A stretch of 64,000 nt of DNA. Source: Novosphingobium taihuense. GTDB lineage: Bacteria > Pseudomonadota > Alphaproteobacteria > Sphingomonadales > Sphingomonadaceae. The notes beneath the pieces are model-generated. The model was not told the origin of the DNA and ran no database searches. It was given only the letters and a program-made list of their open reading frames with translations. Each line of letters opens with the position of its first letter. Position 1 is the first letter of the stretch. The position numbers were made by a program, and so were the translations under genes. Below are positions 1 to 8,532 of the stretch, piece after piece. The stretch is taken from positions 1-64,000 of the forward strand of contig NZ_VLKJ01000007.1 of assembly GCF_007830315.1 (NCBI RefSeq). Direction: 5' to 3'.

Positions 1-297
1 CTTGGCAAGCGGCTGCGTGAAAAGAACCTGTCGTTTGTGCTGACACAGTCGCACAATCATGGCGGGTTCCGCATCCGCAGCGTCGCTCAGGGTTCGGCGC
101 CGTGCTATCAGCCCTGGGTTGTCCTGTCTGTCCTTGGGGTAACGACAGGTCTTGCCCGGTGGGTCTTGGGCTTAACGCCCCGCATTGAACCCGCACGCAC
201 CTGCCGCACCGATCGCGCCGGAAGCTTCGGCCACAGCCTGACCTCCGAAGGGAGAGGAGCGGGATGGCCTTGTGCCCCCTCCTGACCTGTGACGGGG
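1..297 (-). other. non-coding edge region, candidate structured transcript
   Basis: I find no convincing protein gene here. A strong leftward promoter lies just to the right, so the stretch is probably transcribed on the minus strand from about position 290 and runs off the window. The minus strand can form local hairpins: CTCC/GGAG and CACA/TGTG arms at about 230-270, and an ACCTGT/ACAGG hairpin near 125-155. It also carries two copies of AGGTCAGG (minus strand). It lacks the sequence signatures I know for RNase P RNA, tmRNA and SRP RNA. A plus-strand open frame starts at the window edge and could be the tail of a gene, but it resembles no family I recognise. Confidence 0.3.
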
Positions 298-326
298 CAT
301 ATAACCTATATGGTTCGTTTTGTCAA
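298..326 (-). promoter_or_regulatory. near-consensus sigma70 promoter with palindromic -10
   Basis: On the minus strand TTGACA (321-326) is followed after 17 bases by TATATG (298-303). This is the best housekeeping-type promoter I see in the window. The -10 is part of a perfect 6-3-6 palindrome, CATATA-ACC-TATATG (298-312), which could be an operator or chance. It reads away from the radical SAM gene, whose stop is 40 bases upstream, so it must serve whatever lies at 1-290 or beyond the edge. Confidence 0.55.
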
Positions 327-365
327 GATTGATCGGTGGGGCATTCGGGAATGACAAAGGGGACA

Positions 366-1433
366 TCAGAACAGATCGAGCTGGCCATTCGGACTGGGCT
401 TCCTGAACTGCGAGCAGTCCAGATCGACGTCTGCCCTGCCGATGCCGTGCTTTCGGCAGGCAACGCGAAAGCGGGTGCGGATGAGGTCTGCCCAGACGCC
501 CTGCGGTTTCATGCGGGTAAAGAACTGCGCATCGTTGTCCTTGCCGTCGCGAACAGACTGGACGATCCCCATGACTTTCCCCGCGCGGTCGGGAAAGTGA
601 GTGTCGAGCCATTCCCGGAACAGCGGAGCGACTTCGTGGGGCAGGCGCAGCATGATCCAGCTGGCTGAGCGCACACCACGTTGCGCCGCCGCTTCAAGAA
701 TGCCTTCCATGAACTCGTCGGTGATCGAGGGGATGACGGGCGCGACAGAGACGTGCGTGGGGACGCCTGCCTCGACGAGTTTCCCAAGTGCATCCAACCG
801 TTTGGCGGGTGAGGAGGCGCGTGGTTCGAGCAGTCCGGACAGGCGCGGGTCAAGGCTCGTGACAGATATCCCTACAGCTGTGAGGCGGTGGCGGGCGAGT
901 TCCGTCAGAAGATCAATGTCGTCCAGCACGCGGGCGGACTTGGTGGTGATGGTGACGGGGTGGCGCAGTTCGAGGCAGAGTTCGAGCACTTGGCGGGTGA
1001 TGCGGTAGCGGTTTTCGATCGGTTGATAGGGATCAGTGTTGGTACCCATTGCGATCGGGGCAGGCGTGTAGCCGGGCTTGGCAAGCGTTTCGCGCAGGAG
1101 CCTTGCCGCGTCAGGCTTTGCGAAGAGCTTCGTCTCGAAGTCGATGCCCGGCGAGAGGTCATGGTAGGCGTGGGTCGGGCGGGCGTAGCAGTAGACGCAA
1201 CCATGTTCGCAGCCGCGATAGGCGTTGACCGAACGATCGAACGGAATGTCCGGCGAGCGGTTGAAGGTCAGGATCGAGCGAGGGTGTTCCTCTATAACAG
1301 TGGTGCGCAGCTTCGGGCCCGGACCGTCTACATCTTGTTTTGCGTCCAGCCAGTCGCCATCGGGTTCGCGCGTGGCGAGTCCGAAGCGGGTGGGCACCCG
1401 CGCCGATTGCGCTCCTCTACCATGGACTGCCAT
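366..1433 (-). CDS. PA0069-family radical SAM protein
   Basis: This is a radical SAM enzyme of the group related to spore photoproduct lyase (SplB-like, PA0069 family). Its substrate is not established. The 4Fe-4S/SAM motif CEHGCVYC has cysteines at about 75, 79 and 82 of a 355-residue protein. A conserved GTNTDPYQP segment follows, and the full family length is present. I place the start at the ATG at 1433. A longer reading from a TTG at 1460 would run through a LexA box and promoter that sit directly upstream. No Shine-Dalgarno is visible, and the predicted transcription start falls on the ATG, so the message may be leaderless. The SOS box suggests a DNA-damage role; that is inference. Confidence 0.88.
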   Translation of the reverse strand: MAVHGRGAQSARVPTRFGLATREPDGDWLDAKQDVDGPGPKLRTTVIEEHPRSILTFNRSPDIPFDRSVNAYRGCEHGCVYCYARPTHAYHDLSPGIDFETKLFAKPDAARLLRETLAKPGYTPAPIAMGTNTDPYQPIENRYRITRQVLELCLELRHPVTITTKSARVLDDIDLLTELARHRLTAVGISVTSLDPRLSGLLEPRASSPAKRLDALGKLVEAGVPTHVSVAPVIPSITDEFMEGILEAAAQRGVRSASWIMLRLPHEVAPLFREWLDTHFPDRAGKVMGIVQSVRDGKDNDAQFFTRMKPQGVWADLIRTRFRVACRKHGIGRADVDLDCSQFRKPSPNGQLDLF

Positions 1434-1439
1434 GGCGAA

Positions 1440-1468
1440 ATTAGAACATAAGCGGAACAATTCTGCAA
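1440..1468 (-). promoter_or_regulatory. SOS promoter with LexA box
   Basis: On the minus strand a -35 TTGCAG (1463-1468), a 17-base spacer and a -10 TCTAAT (1440-1445) precede the radical SAM gene. GAACATAAGCGGAAC (plus strand, 1444-1458) is an exact match to the alphaproteobacterial LexA operator GAAC-N7-GAAC and lies between -35 and -10, where a repressor would block polymerase. The -10 is followed by six bases and then the ATG. Confidence 0.7.
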
Positions 1469-1484
1469 GAGGCTGTAGCGAGCC

Positions 1485-2012
1485 TTACTTTTCCAGCAGC
1501 CTTGGCATCAGTTCGACGAAGTTGCAGGGGCGGTTGCGACTGTCGAGCTGTTCATCGAGGATGCCGTCCCAGCCATCCTTCACAGCACCGTTGGAGCCGG
1601 GCAGGGCGAAGATGTAGGTGCCGCGCGCGACGACGGCGCAGGCGCGGGACTGGATCGTGCTGGTGCCGATGGTCTTGTAGGACAGCCAGCGGAACAGTTC
1701 GCCGAAGCCGGGAATTTCGCGGGTCTTTACGCGGTCGAGCGCTTCGGGGGTGACGTCGCGTCCGGTGAGGCCGGTGCCGCCGGTTATGACGACGGCATCG
1801 ACCGTGCGGTCGTCGATCCAGTTATTGAGGCGGCTGACGATGCGGTCGGCGTCGTCCTTTTCCATGGCGCGGGTGGCAAGCTTGTGGCCCTTTGCCTTGA
1901 TCCGTTCGGCAAGGATGTCGCCCGAAGTGTCCTCGGCTGGGCCGCGCGTGTCGGAAACGGTGAGCAGGGCAATGTTGATCGGCTTGAACTCGCGCGAAGT
2001 ATCAATTGCCAC
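1485..2012 (-). CDS. moaB: molybdenum cofactor biosynthesis protein B
   Basis: MoaB/MogA-fold protein of 175 residues that takes part in molybdopterin adenylation in the cytoplasm during Moco synthesis. The fold's diagnostic segments are present: VSDTRG near residue 20, ITGGTG at about 75-80, TPEA soon after, and a conserved LPGSNGAVKDGWD run near 140. The start overlaps the end of the upstream lytic transglycosylase by 11 bases, so the two are probably co-transcribed, although I know no functional link. A molybdopterin oxidoreductase at 41308-42057 is a possible cofactor client in the same window. Confidence 0.93.
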   Translation of the reverse strand: MAIDTSREFKPINIALLTVSDTRGPAEDTSGDILAERIKAKGHKLATRAMEKDDADRIVSRLNNWIDDRTVDAVVITGGTGLTGRDVTPEALDRVKTREIPGFGELFRWLSYKTIGTSTIQSRACAVVARGTYIFALPGSNGAVKDGWDGILDEQLDSRNRPCNFVELMPRLLEK

Positions 2013-3777
2013 GCGATGCGATCCTTATGTTTTCAGCGCCGGAAAGCCCGGGGAACTTTGGCCACATGCCCTGGACGAGGCCCATGCGGCTTTCGGACGG
2101 GCCGCCGGCCTGCTTTTCGTACATCCAGTAATTGCGCATGACGATCGAAACGTAGCCGCGGGTTTCCCAGTAGGGGATCGATTCCATCCAGAGCAGCGGA
2201 TCGCTGCCGCCGCGAATTTCGGTGTTCCAGCGGCTGATGGGGAGAGGCCCGGCGTTGTAGGCAGCCATGACCTTGGGGAGCAGGCCCTGCGTTGCATCCG
2301 AATCGCGCAATTGTTGCAGATACTGCTGGCCGAAGGCGAGATTGACATCGGGCAGATCAAGCTGGCGATCGCGCCCTGCCATCAGTGGCTCAACGCGGGC
2401 CATGTCCCTGGCGGTGCCGGGGCGGACCTGCATCAGGCCCTTGGCGCCAGCCGGACTGGTGACGGCAGTGCGGAAATTCGATTCCTGCAGCGAATGGGCG
2501 AAGAGCAGTGCCGGATCGACCTTCCAGCCGGTGGCGGGAGTCCACTTCGGAGCCGGGAAGCGCGCGGCCTCGTCGGGGCGCGCACCTGCGGGAGCATTGT
2601 AGGCCATCCACAGTTGCGTTGATGGCAGGCCAAGATCGCGGGCGAGACGTGAAAGCGGGGCGTACTGGCCGGGCGCGCCGATGCGGGCCTGATGGCGCAG
2701 GATTTCGTCGGCAAGGCCATCTTCGCCGATTTCGGCAAGCTGCACGGCGGTGCGGATATTGGGCACGTCGCGCAGCTGCTGCCAGTCGGCCAGCGAGAAG
2801 TCTGGCGCGACCGGCGGCGCGCTTTCGCGCATGCCGAGAGCTTCCGACGCCATCATGCCGTAAAGCGTTTCGCGGAAGCGGGCGGCATTGCGCAAGGCAA
2901 GCGAGACTTTCTCGGGCTTGCGGCAGCGCAGCCAAGCGCGACTTGCCCAGTAGTGCGCGGCAGAGGCGAGTTCGTCGTTCTGCGCAGAGCCTGCAGTCTT
3001 CTCGAAGGCTTCAGCAGCAGCTCCGCAATCGCCCAGGCGCCAGCTGGCGAGGCCTGCGGTCCAATAGGCTTCCGAGACCCACGGTCCGGAGCCTTCGGCT
3101 GCGGTCAGCGAAAGGGCGCGGGCGGTGGCGTCGTCATTTTCGATGTAGAAGGCCCAGCCGACTTTCTGCCGCCATTCGGCGCGAGCATCGGGCGAAAGCG
3201 TGGCATCGACGCCATCGAGCAGGACACGGGCGCCGACGGGATCGTCGAACTTGATCCGGTCCTGAATCGCGGCGGCGACGCTGGCCGGCATCGTGCTATC
3301 GTCGATCGAGCGAGGGCGAATGCGCTTGGAAATGTTGGGCAGGCTGACGAGGCGTTGGGCCTGAGGCAGGGCGGGCAGTTCGGTGGCACCACGCTTCAGG
3401 GCGAGACGGCCGAGTTGTTCGGCCCAAGGGAGGTCCGGCGCCTTGGTCAGGACATCGGTGATCGGCGCAAGTTCAGCCTTCGGCGACGTGGCGGCTAGCA
3501 TGTACTGCGCGCGGGCCACGGTGTGCAGCGGACCATCGGCGCGCTGGGTGAAGAGCGACTGGACCTGGGCCCAGTCCTCACGCTCGATCGCGGAGAAAAG
3601 GCTTTTGTAATAGGAGCGGTCGTCAGCGCTCAACAGTGATGGGACGGCAGTGCGATCGGCGCGGCCACGGAAATAATCCACCGCAGCGCTGTTGGCGTGT
3701 ACCGGGACTGCGGTAAGCGCGGCGAACGAGGTCGCGAACGCAAGCAGCGTGAACGTCTTGGCGCGTGCCAGCTTCAA
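2002..3777 (-). CDS. soluble lytic murein transglycosylase
   Basis: Periplasmic peptidoglycan-cleaving enzyme of the Slt70 type, 591 residues from the chosen start. An N-terminal signal peptide (about residues 1-28, ending VPVHA) is followed by a long helical superhelix and a C-terminal SLT domain. The catalytic glutamate is in LQESNF (about residue 432), with GLMQV and AYNAG motifs after it. I choose the TTG at 3777: the signal peptide begins exactly there, and the TTG overlaps the upstream stop codon as TTGA, a coupling arrangement. A further upstream ATG at 3864 would add 29 residues ahead of the signal peptide and is unlikely. Confidence 0.9.
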   Translation of the reverse strand: MKLARAKTFTLLAFATSFAALTAVPVHANSAAVDYFRGRADRTAVPSLLSADDRSYYKSLFSAIEREDWAQVQSLFTQRADGPLHTVARAQYMLAATSPKAELAPITDVLTKAPDLPWAEQLGRLALKRGATELPALPQAQRLVSLPNISKRIRPRSIDDSTMPASVAAAIQDRIKFDDPVGARVLLDGVDATLSPDARAEWRQKVGWAFYIENDDATARALSLTAAEGSGPWVSEAYWTAGLASWRLGDCGAAAEAFEKTAGSAQNDELASAAHYWASRAWLRCRKPEKVSLALRNAARFRETLYGMMASEALGMRESAPPVAPDFSLADWQQLRDVPNIRTAVQLAEIGEDGLADEILRHQARIGAPGQYAPLSRLARDLGLPSTQLWMAYNAPAGARPDEAARFPAPKWTPATGWKVDPALLFAHSLQESNFRTAVTSPAGAKGLMQVRPGTARDMARVEPLMAGRDRQLDLPDVNLAFGQQYLQQLRDSDATQGLLPKVMAAYNAGPLPISRWNTEIRGGSDPLLWMESIPYWETRGYVSIVMRNYWMYEKQAGGPSESRMGLVQGMWPKFPGLSGAENIRIASRGN

Positions 3778-4553
3778 ATCGTTTCGGTCCCCGTCCAATC
3801 GAGCCAGCGGCTCCACAGACCTGCCTTGAGGGCAGGGCGCTGCAGCATGGCTTCGAGATCCCACGCCGACAGCGCGGGAAGTGGTGACCCTTCTTGATTA
3901 ATTGCCCGTAAACTTTGAGCCAAATTCGGCGGGTCGTGGCCGAGAAGCGCTGAAATGCCCGATGCGCCGAGGATCAGCATCCTTTTCGGAGCGGCAAGCG
4001 TGAGGTGATGGAGCAGCACGTCGCCGATCCCGGCCTCGCGATACATCGACCAATCCGGCATCGGCACATGCGCGGGGAGGGCAGAAGCCAGGTAGGTGCG
4101 TGACCGGTCCAGCCCGAACGCCGCGAGCATGGCATCGAGCAGGCGTCCAGACTTGCCGCTGAGCAGTGCATTGCCATCGTCGGCAGAAGGCATCGGGACG
4201 AGCACGAGAAGATCGGCGCCCTTTGATCCGACCGGTAGCAGCCGTGGGAGGCCGGTGGGAGCGAGCGCCGGTTCGGCCATCCACCATGGCGCAAATTCCT
4301 CGAGCGACGAAGGCCAGCCTTCCCGGGCAGCGACGCGAGGCACGGCATGCGAATCGGTTCGTTCTGCCGCCAGTTCGCGCAGGGGCTTCATCGGGGGCGG
4401 GGTTGAGGTTGCCGCGGGCTGGCGGGTTTCGGCCAGCCAGTCCTGCGGATCGTCGACAAAGGCATGGTCGACACCGGCATCGCGCCACCAATCGAGCGCT
4501 GCCGTAACGGCATCACGCCATTCATGGTTCTTCGCGTTAGCGATATCGGACAA
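3774..4553 (-). CDS. uracil-DNA-glycosylase-like protein, cysteine-free
   Basis: C-terminal half (about residues 100-255) shows the overall pattern of family 4/5 uracil-DNA glycosylases: a strand followed by GKSGRLLDAMLAAFGL, an AxxPxHVP segment and LILGASGISALLG. It contains no cysteine at all, so the 4Fe-4S cluster of classical family members cannot form. The GEAPG water-activating motif and the terminal histidine motif are not recognisable. Activity is therefore doubtful. I start at the TTG at 4553, which has GGGAGGAAA six bases upstream. An ATG at 4610 would add 19 residues but lacks a comparable site. It is translationally coupled to the transglycosylase downstream. Confidence 0.72.
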   Translation of the reverse strand: MSDIANAKNHEWRDAVTAALDWWRDAGVDHAFVDDPQDWLAETRQPAATSTPPPMKPLRELAAERTDSHAVPRVAAREGWPSSLEEFAPWWMAEPALAPTGLPRLLPVGSKGADLLVLVPMPSADDGNALLSGKSGRLLDAMLAAFGLDRSRTYLASALPAHVPMPDWSMYREAGIGDVLLHHLTLAAPKRMLILGASGISALLGHDPPNLAQSLRAINQEGSPLPALSAWDLEAMLQRPALKAGLWSRWLDWTGTETI

Positions 4554-4664
4554 CCTGTCTTTCCTCCCAGTCGGTTTTGCGGTCTTGACCTTGTGGATAG
4601 CCTCTTTCAAGGCTCATTCGGAATTCAATCGCGCATTTAGCTATAAGTCGGGAGTTATCGGGGC

Positions 4665-6314
4665 ATGAGCGAACGGGAATCGATGCCGTATGACGTCGTT
4701 ATCGTCGGCGGCGGACCTGCGGGGCTGGCGGCCTCGATCCGGTTGAAGCAGGTAAACCCGGAAATCTCGGTCTGCATCCTTGAGAAGGGTTCTGAGATCG
4801 GCGCGCACATTCTTTCGGGTGCGGTGGTTGATCCGAAGGCGCTGGACGAGCTCCTGCCCGAATGGCGCACGCAGGGCTGCCCGATGGCCGAAGTGCCGGT
4901 CACCGACAACTGGCACTGGGTCCTTTCGAAGTCTGGCAAGATGTCGATCCCGCACTGGCCGATGCCTCCGTTCATGTCGAACGATGGCAACTACACCGGC
5001 AGCCTCGGCAACCTGTGCCGCTGGCTTTCGGAACAGGCGATGGAGCTTGGCGTCGAAATCTTCCCCGGCTTCCCGGCGGCGGAGATCCTGTTCGACGACA
5101 ACGGCGCGGTGATGGGCGTTGCTACCGGCGACATGGGCATTGCTAAGGACGGTTCGAAGAAGCCCGACTATCAGCCGGGGATGGAACTCCACGCCAAGTA
5201 CACGCTGTTCGCCGAGGGCGCGCGCGGACACTTGACCAAGCGCTTGAAGGCGCACTTCGATCTTGAGCGCGACTGCGAGCCGCAGGTCTATGGCATCGGC
5301 ATCAAGGAACTGTGGGACATCGATCCCGAAAAGCACGTTCCGGGCCGCGTGATCCACACGCAGGGCTGGCCGCTGTCGGAATCGAATTCGTGGGGCGGCG
5401 GGTTCCTCTACCATCAGGCCAACAACCAGGTGGCATTGGGCTTCGTCACCGCGCTCGATTACGCAAACCCCTATGTCTATCCGTTCGAGGAATTCCAGCG
5501 CTGGAAGCAGCACCCGGAAATCCGCGCGATCCTGGAAGGCGGGCGCCGCGTTTCCTATGGCGCGCGCGCGATCAACGAAGGTGGCTGGCAATCGGTGCCG
5601 CGCCTGTCGTTCCCCGGCGGCGCGCTGATCGGGTGCTCGGCCGGCTTCGTCAACGTGCCGCGCATCAAGGGCAGCCACACCGCGATGAAGAGCGGGATGC
5701 TGGCGGCCGAGTCCATCGCGGCGGCGATGGCCGCGGGCCGCGAGAAGGACGACATGGTCGAGTACGACAGTGCCGTCCGTGAAAGCTGGATCGCCAAGGA
5801 GCTGAAGAAGGTCCAGAACGCGCAGCCGCTGGTGGCCAAGTTCGGCGGCGAGTTGGGCACGGTGCTGGCGGGCGCGGACATGTGGCTGCGCACGATTGGC
5901 GGCTTCGGCATCTGGAAGCCGATGAAGCACCACCGTGACAGCGAGGCGACGCAGCGCGCCGACCTCTACAAGCCGATTGCCTATCCCAAGCCCGATGGCG
6001 TGATTACGTTCGATCGCCTGACCAGCGTCTCGTTCTCCTACACCAACCACGAGGAAGACCAGCCGAGCCACCTCGTGCTGAAGGACCCGACGGTGCCGAC
6101 GCGGATCAACCTGCCGCTCTATGCAGGGCCCGAGCAGCGCTATTGCCCGGCGGGCGTCTATGAGTACGTCGGCGTAGAGGAAGGCAACCCGCGCCTGCAG
6201 ATCAACGCCCAGAACTGCGTCCACTGCAAGACCTGCGACATCAAGGACATGACCCAGAATATCGAATGGGTGACGCCTGAGGGTGGCGGCGGGCCGAACT
6301 ATCCGAATATGTGA
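4665..6314 (+). CDS. electron transfer flavoprotein-ubiquinone oxidoreductase
   Basis: ETF-QO passes electrons from acyl-CoA and amino-acid dehydrogenases, via ETF, to ubiquinone at the inner membrane. The 549-residue length is usual for the family. An N-terminal FAD dinucleotide motif VGGGPAGLAAS lies near residues 13-23, and the C-terminal ferredoxin-like segment NCVHCKTCDIKD (about 520-532) supplies 4Fe-4S cysteines. It is transcribed divergently from the UDG-like gene. The upstream 50 bases contain TATAAG, a possible -10, without a clear -35. The adjacent ATG codons at 4665 and 4683 are both possible starts; the first gives a short lead-in before the FAD strand. Confidence 0.95.
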   Translation: MSERESMPYDVVIVGGGPAGLAASIRLKQVNPEISVCILEKGSEIGAHILSGAVVDPKALDELLPEWRTQGCPMAEVPVTDNWHWVLSKSGKMSIPHWPMPPFMSNDGNYTGSLGNLCRWLSEQAMELGVEIFPGFPAAEILFDDNGAVMGVATGDMGIAKDGSKKPDYQPGMELHAKYTLFAEGARGHLTKRLKAHFDLERDCEPQVYGIGIKELWDIDPEKHVPGRVIHTQGWPLSESNSWGGGFLYHQANNQVALGFVTALDYANPYVYPFEEFQRWKQHPEIRAILEGGRRVSYGARAINEGGWQSVPRLSFPGGALIGCSAGFVNVPRIKGSHTAMKSGMLAAESIAAAMAAGREKDDMVEYDSAVRESWIAKELKKVQNAQPLVAKFGGELGTVLAGADMWLRTIGGFGIWKPMKHHRDSEATQRADLYKPIAYPKPDGVITFDRLTSVSFSYTNHEEDQPSHLVLKDPTVPTRINLPLYAGPEQRYCPAGVYEYVGVEEGNPRLQINAQNCVHCKTCDIKDMTQNIEWVTPEGGGGPNYPNM

Positions 6315-6344
6315 TCGGTGTGAGGGAATTCGAAGGGCTGCCTA

Positions 6345-6869
6345 ATGATCTTCTTTGCAACGTTGGCAGCTGCTTCGGCCTACTTGGGCGATGCTGAGAT
6401 ACTGGCTAACATACAAGCTGGACGCGTAGTTTGTTCGAATCCTGACGATGCATCTCGGACCTGTTCGACCATTTCCCGGTATGAGATGCACCCTGACGGT
6501 TCGCTGTTGGAAACGTCTGAGCTGCTCATTGCGCCAGCTCAGAACGTGACTTTGACCGTCAAGGCGAAAATCACACTCAAGCGAGGCGCAATCTGCGGCT
6601 CCATGCTCAAGTCCGACCTGGATGAAGCCAAGGTTAAGGTGGCGGGTCAGCCAATTCCAGATGAAAGCAACAAGCAAGCCTTGGCGAAGCTTGAGGCGGG
6701 ATTTGCAGGTCTGTTCGGCAAAGAGGCTTGCGAGGTCTTGAAGGTTGAAGGCGATCAGTTGCTTAAGATCGGCAGCCTGGATGGTGTTGAAGTCCCTCTT
6801 CCTCCAAAACGCGTTCGCTGGATATCGGCAAATTCCGGTTTCAAGGTCGCTTCACCCCCTCAATCCTAG
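6345..6869 (+). CDS. hypothetical exported protein
   Basis: 174 residues, family not recognised. A short hydrophobic N-terminus (IFFATLAAASAYL) could be a signal segment. Four cysteines follow, two close together in CSNPDDASRTC, consistent with an oxidised extracytoplasmic protein. The DNA is visibly AT-richer and uses more A/T-ending codons than ispE or the ETF-QO gene on either side, which hints at a separate origin. It lies 30 bases after the ETF-QO stop and ends 11 bases before ispE, so it may be read through as part of the same transcript. Confidence 0.68.
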   Translation: MIFFATLAAASAYLGDAEILANIQAGRVVCSNPDDASRTCSTISRYEMHPDGSLLETSELLIAPAQNVTLTVKAKITLKRGAICGSMLKSDLDEAKVKVAGQPIPDESNKQALAKLEAGFAGLFGKEACEVLKVEGDQLLKIGSLDGVEVPLPPKRVRWISANSGFKVASPPQS

Positions 6870-6880
6870 GTAGCGGCAAA

Positions 6881-7678
6881 GTGCGCGAAACAGCCTACGC
6901 AAAGATCAACCTCGCGCTGCACGTGCGGCGTCGCAAGGAGGACGGGTATCATGAACTGGAGACGCTGTTTGCCTTCGTCGATGCTGGGGATGAACTGAGC
7001 GCTTCTGCAGCGCAGGCGGACTCGCTGCTTGTTGTCGGTGAATTTGGCGGGGTTCTGGACGATCCGTTCGGAAACATCGTGGCCAAGGCGCTGCATTCGC
7101 TGCCGCATGGGCAGGCATGGGCGGTGACGCTGGAGAAGAACCTGCCGGTGGCGGCAGGGCTTGGCGGTGGATCGGCTGATGCCGGGGCAATATTCCGGAT
7201 GGTTCGGGACAGCTGTGGTCTGCCGGAGGACTGGCATGCCCGCGCGGCCAGGCTGGGGGCGGATGTTCCGGCTTGCGTGGAGAGCGTGGCTTGCATCGGG
7301 CGGGGGATCGGGACCGAGCTTGAGCCGACTGCCAACGATCTGACGGGAACGCCGGTACTGCTGGTCAATCCGCGCATTCCGCTGGCGACAGGGCCGGTGT
7401 TCAAGGCTTGGGACGGGGTCGATCGCGGGCCTATGGCAGGTGCAAACCTCAGGGAAATGGCGCTTTCGGGGCGCAATGACCTTGAAGCCCCGGCGCTGAC
7501 GCTCGTGTCAGAAATAGGTCAGGTGCTGGAAGCTCTGCGGCGGACGGGGGCTTGGCTGACGCGTATGTCAGGTTCGGGGGCAACCTGTTTTGCGCTCTAT
7601 GACAGCATCGAAGAGCGCGATGCGGCGCGCGCGGTGATGCCCGCTCGGTGGTGGACGTTGGCAGGAGCGCTGCGGTGA
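6881..7678 (+). CDS. ispE: 4-diphosphocytidyl-2-C-methyl-D-erythritol kinase
   Basis: GHMP kinase that phosphorylates CDP-methylerythritol with ATP in the non-mevalonate isoprenoid pathway, in the cytoplasm. The N-terminal AYAKINLALHV and the ATP-binding PVAAGLGGGSADAG (about residues 89-102) are typical, as is the SGSGATCFALY segment near residue 230. The length of 265 residues is slightly short but complete. The start is a GTG at 6881. Its product feeds the isoprenoid supply used by the crt operon at 42977-47214. The stop overlaps the next gene's GTG start (GTGA). Confidence 0.95.
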   Translation: MRETAYAKINLALHVRRRKEDGYHELETLFAFVDAGDELSASAAQADSLLVVGEFGGVLDDPFGNIVAKALHSLPHGQAWAVTLEKNLPVAAGLGGGSADAGAIFRMVRDSCGLPEDWHARAARLGADVPACVESVACIGRGIGTELEPTANDLTGTPVLLVNPRIPLATGPVFKAWDGVDRGPMAGANLREMALSGRNDLEAPALTLVSEIGQVLEALRRTGAWLTRMSGSGATCFALYDSIEERDAARAVMPARWWTLAGALR

Positions 7679-8397
7679 GCGAGGCCTATACCGTTGTTGG
7701 TAGTCCGCGGTTCGGGGGCATTCTGGTGGTGTCTGACCATGCCTCCAATCGGGTTCCCGATGACATTGACCTGGGCATCGCACCGGATCTGCTGACCCAG
7801 CATATCGCGGTGGACATTGGCGTGGCGCAAGTGGGCGCGCTCATGGCGCAGCGTCCCGGCATTGCCGCGTTTCAGGGCGGGGTCAGCCGTCTGGTGTGCG
7901 ATTTCAACCGTGACGAGCATCTGCCGACCGTCGTGCCGATTGCCAGCGATGGGCACGCCATTCCCGGCAACGCGCTCGATCATGCAGGACACGAGGCGCG
8001 GCTGGCGCGGTTCTTCCGGCCATATCATGATGCACTGGCCGACCTTCTGGCCGAGGTGCCGCAGGCGCTGATCCTGTCCTTGCACAGCTTTACGCCGCAT
8101 TTGGCCTCAAGCGACGAGCCTCGGCCCTGGCACGTGGGCGTGCTTTACAACGAGGATGATCGCGCAGCGCGGATCGCCATTCCAATGCTTGAGGCCGAGG
8201 GGCTGTGCGTTGGGGACCAGTTGCCCTATTCCGGCAGGCTTCTGAACGCGACAATGAACCGTCATGCCGAGGCCGATGGTCGTCCCTACCTTGGCATCGA
8301 AGTGCGGCAGGACCTGATCGGCGACGCTCAGGGCCAGGCAGAGTGGGCCGAGCGCCTGGCGCGCATTGCCAATCAGGTTGCGGTTGCAATCAGCTAG
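7675..8397 (+). CDS. N-formylglutamate amidohydrolase family protein
   Basis: Zinc amidohydrolase family related to HutG, which releases formate from N-formylglutamate in histidine breakdown. This 240-residue member lies outside a hut cluster, so its true substrate is open. VVSDHASNRVP near the N-terminus and a later SLHSFTP segment carry the expected metal-site histidines, with DFNRDEH between them. I start at the GTG at 7675, which overlaps the ispE stop and has AGGAG seven bases upstream; the ATG-equivalent at 7648 would overlap ispE further without a site. Confidence 0.85.
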   Translation: MSEAYTVVGSPRFGGILVVSDHASNRVPDDIDLGIAPDLLTQHIAVDIGVAQVGALMAQRPGIAAFQGGVSRLVCDFNRDEHLPTVVPIASDGHAIPGNALDHAGHEARLARFFRPYHDALADLLAEVPQALILSLHSFTPHLASSDEPRPWHVGVLYNEDDRAARIAIPMLEAEGLCVGDQLPYSGRLLNATMNRHAEADGRPYLGIEVRQDLIGDAQGQAEWAERLARIANQVAVAIS

Positions 8398-8532
8398 GAT
8401 TTCCGGGCCTTTTCGCCTCGCTTCCGGCTGACATAGTTGTAATTAATACTTTCGACATTCGCCGTTTTCGTGGGCTAGGGAACGATAACAAGTCGCCACA
8501 TAAAAACCGATTCCCAGTCCGGAGTTCGCACA

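Noticed and set aside
37..285. Open frame on the plus strand at the left edge.
   Set aside because: Not similar to a known family, loses protein-like composition after about residue 40, and runs against the strong leftward promoter. It could still be the tail of a gene that begins outside.
1..297. RNase P RNA, tmRNA, SRP RNA or a cobalamin riboswitch.
   Set aside because: None of the conserved signatures of these RNAs is present on either strand.
1485..4553. moaB, lytic transglycosylase and UDG-like genes as a functional system.
   Set aside because: They overlap, but no biochemical link is known, so I treat them only as a transcription unit.
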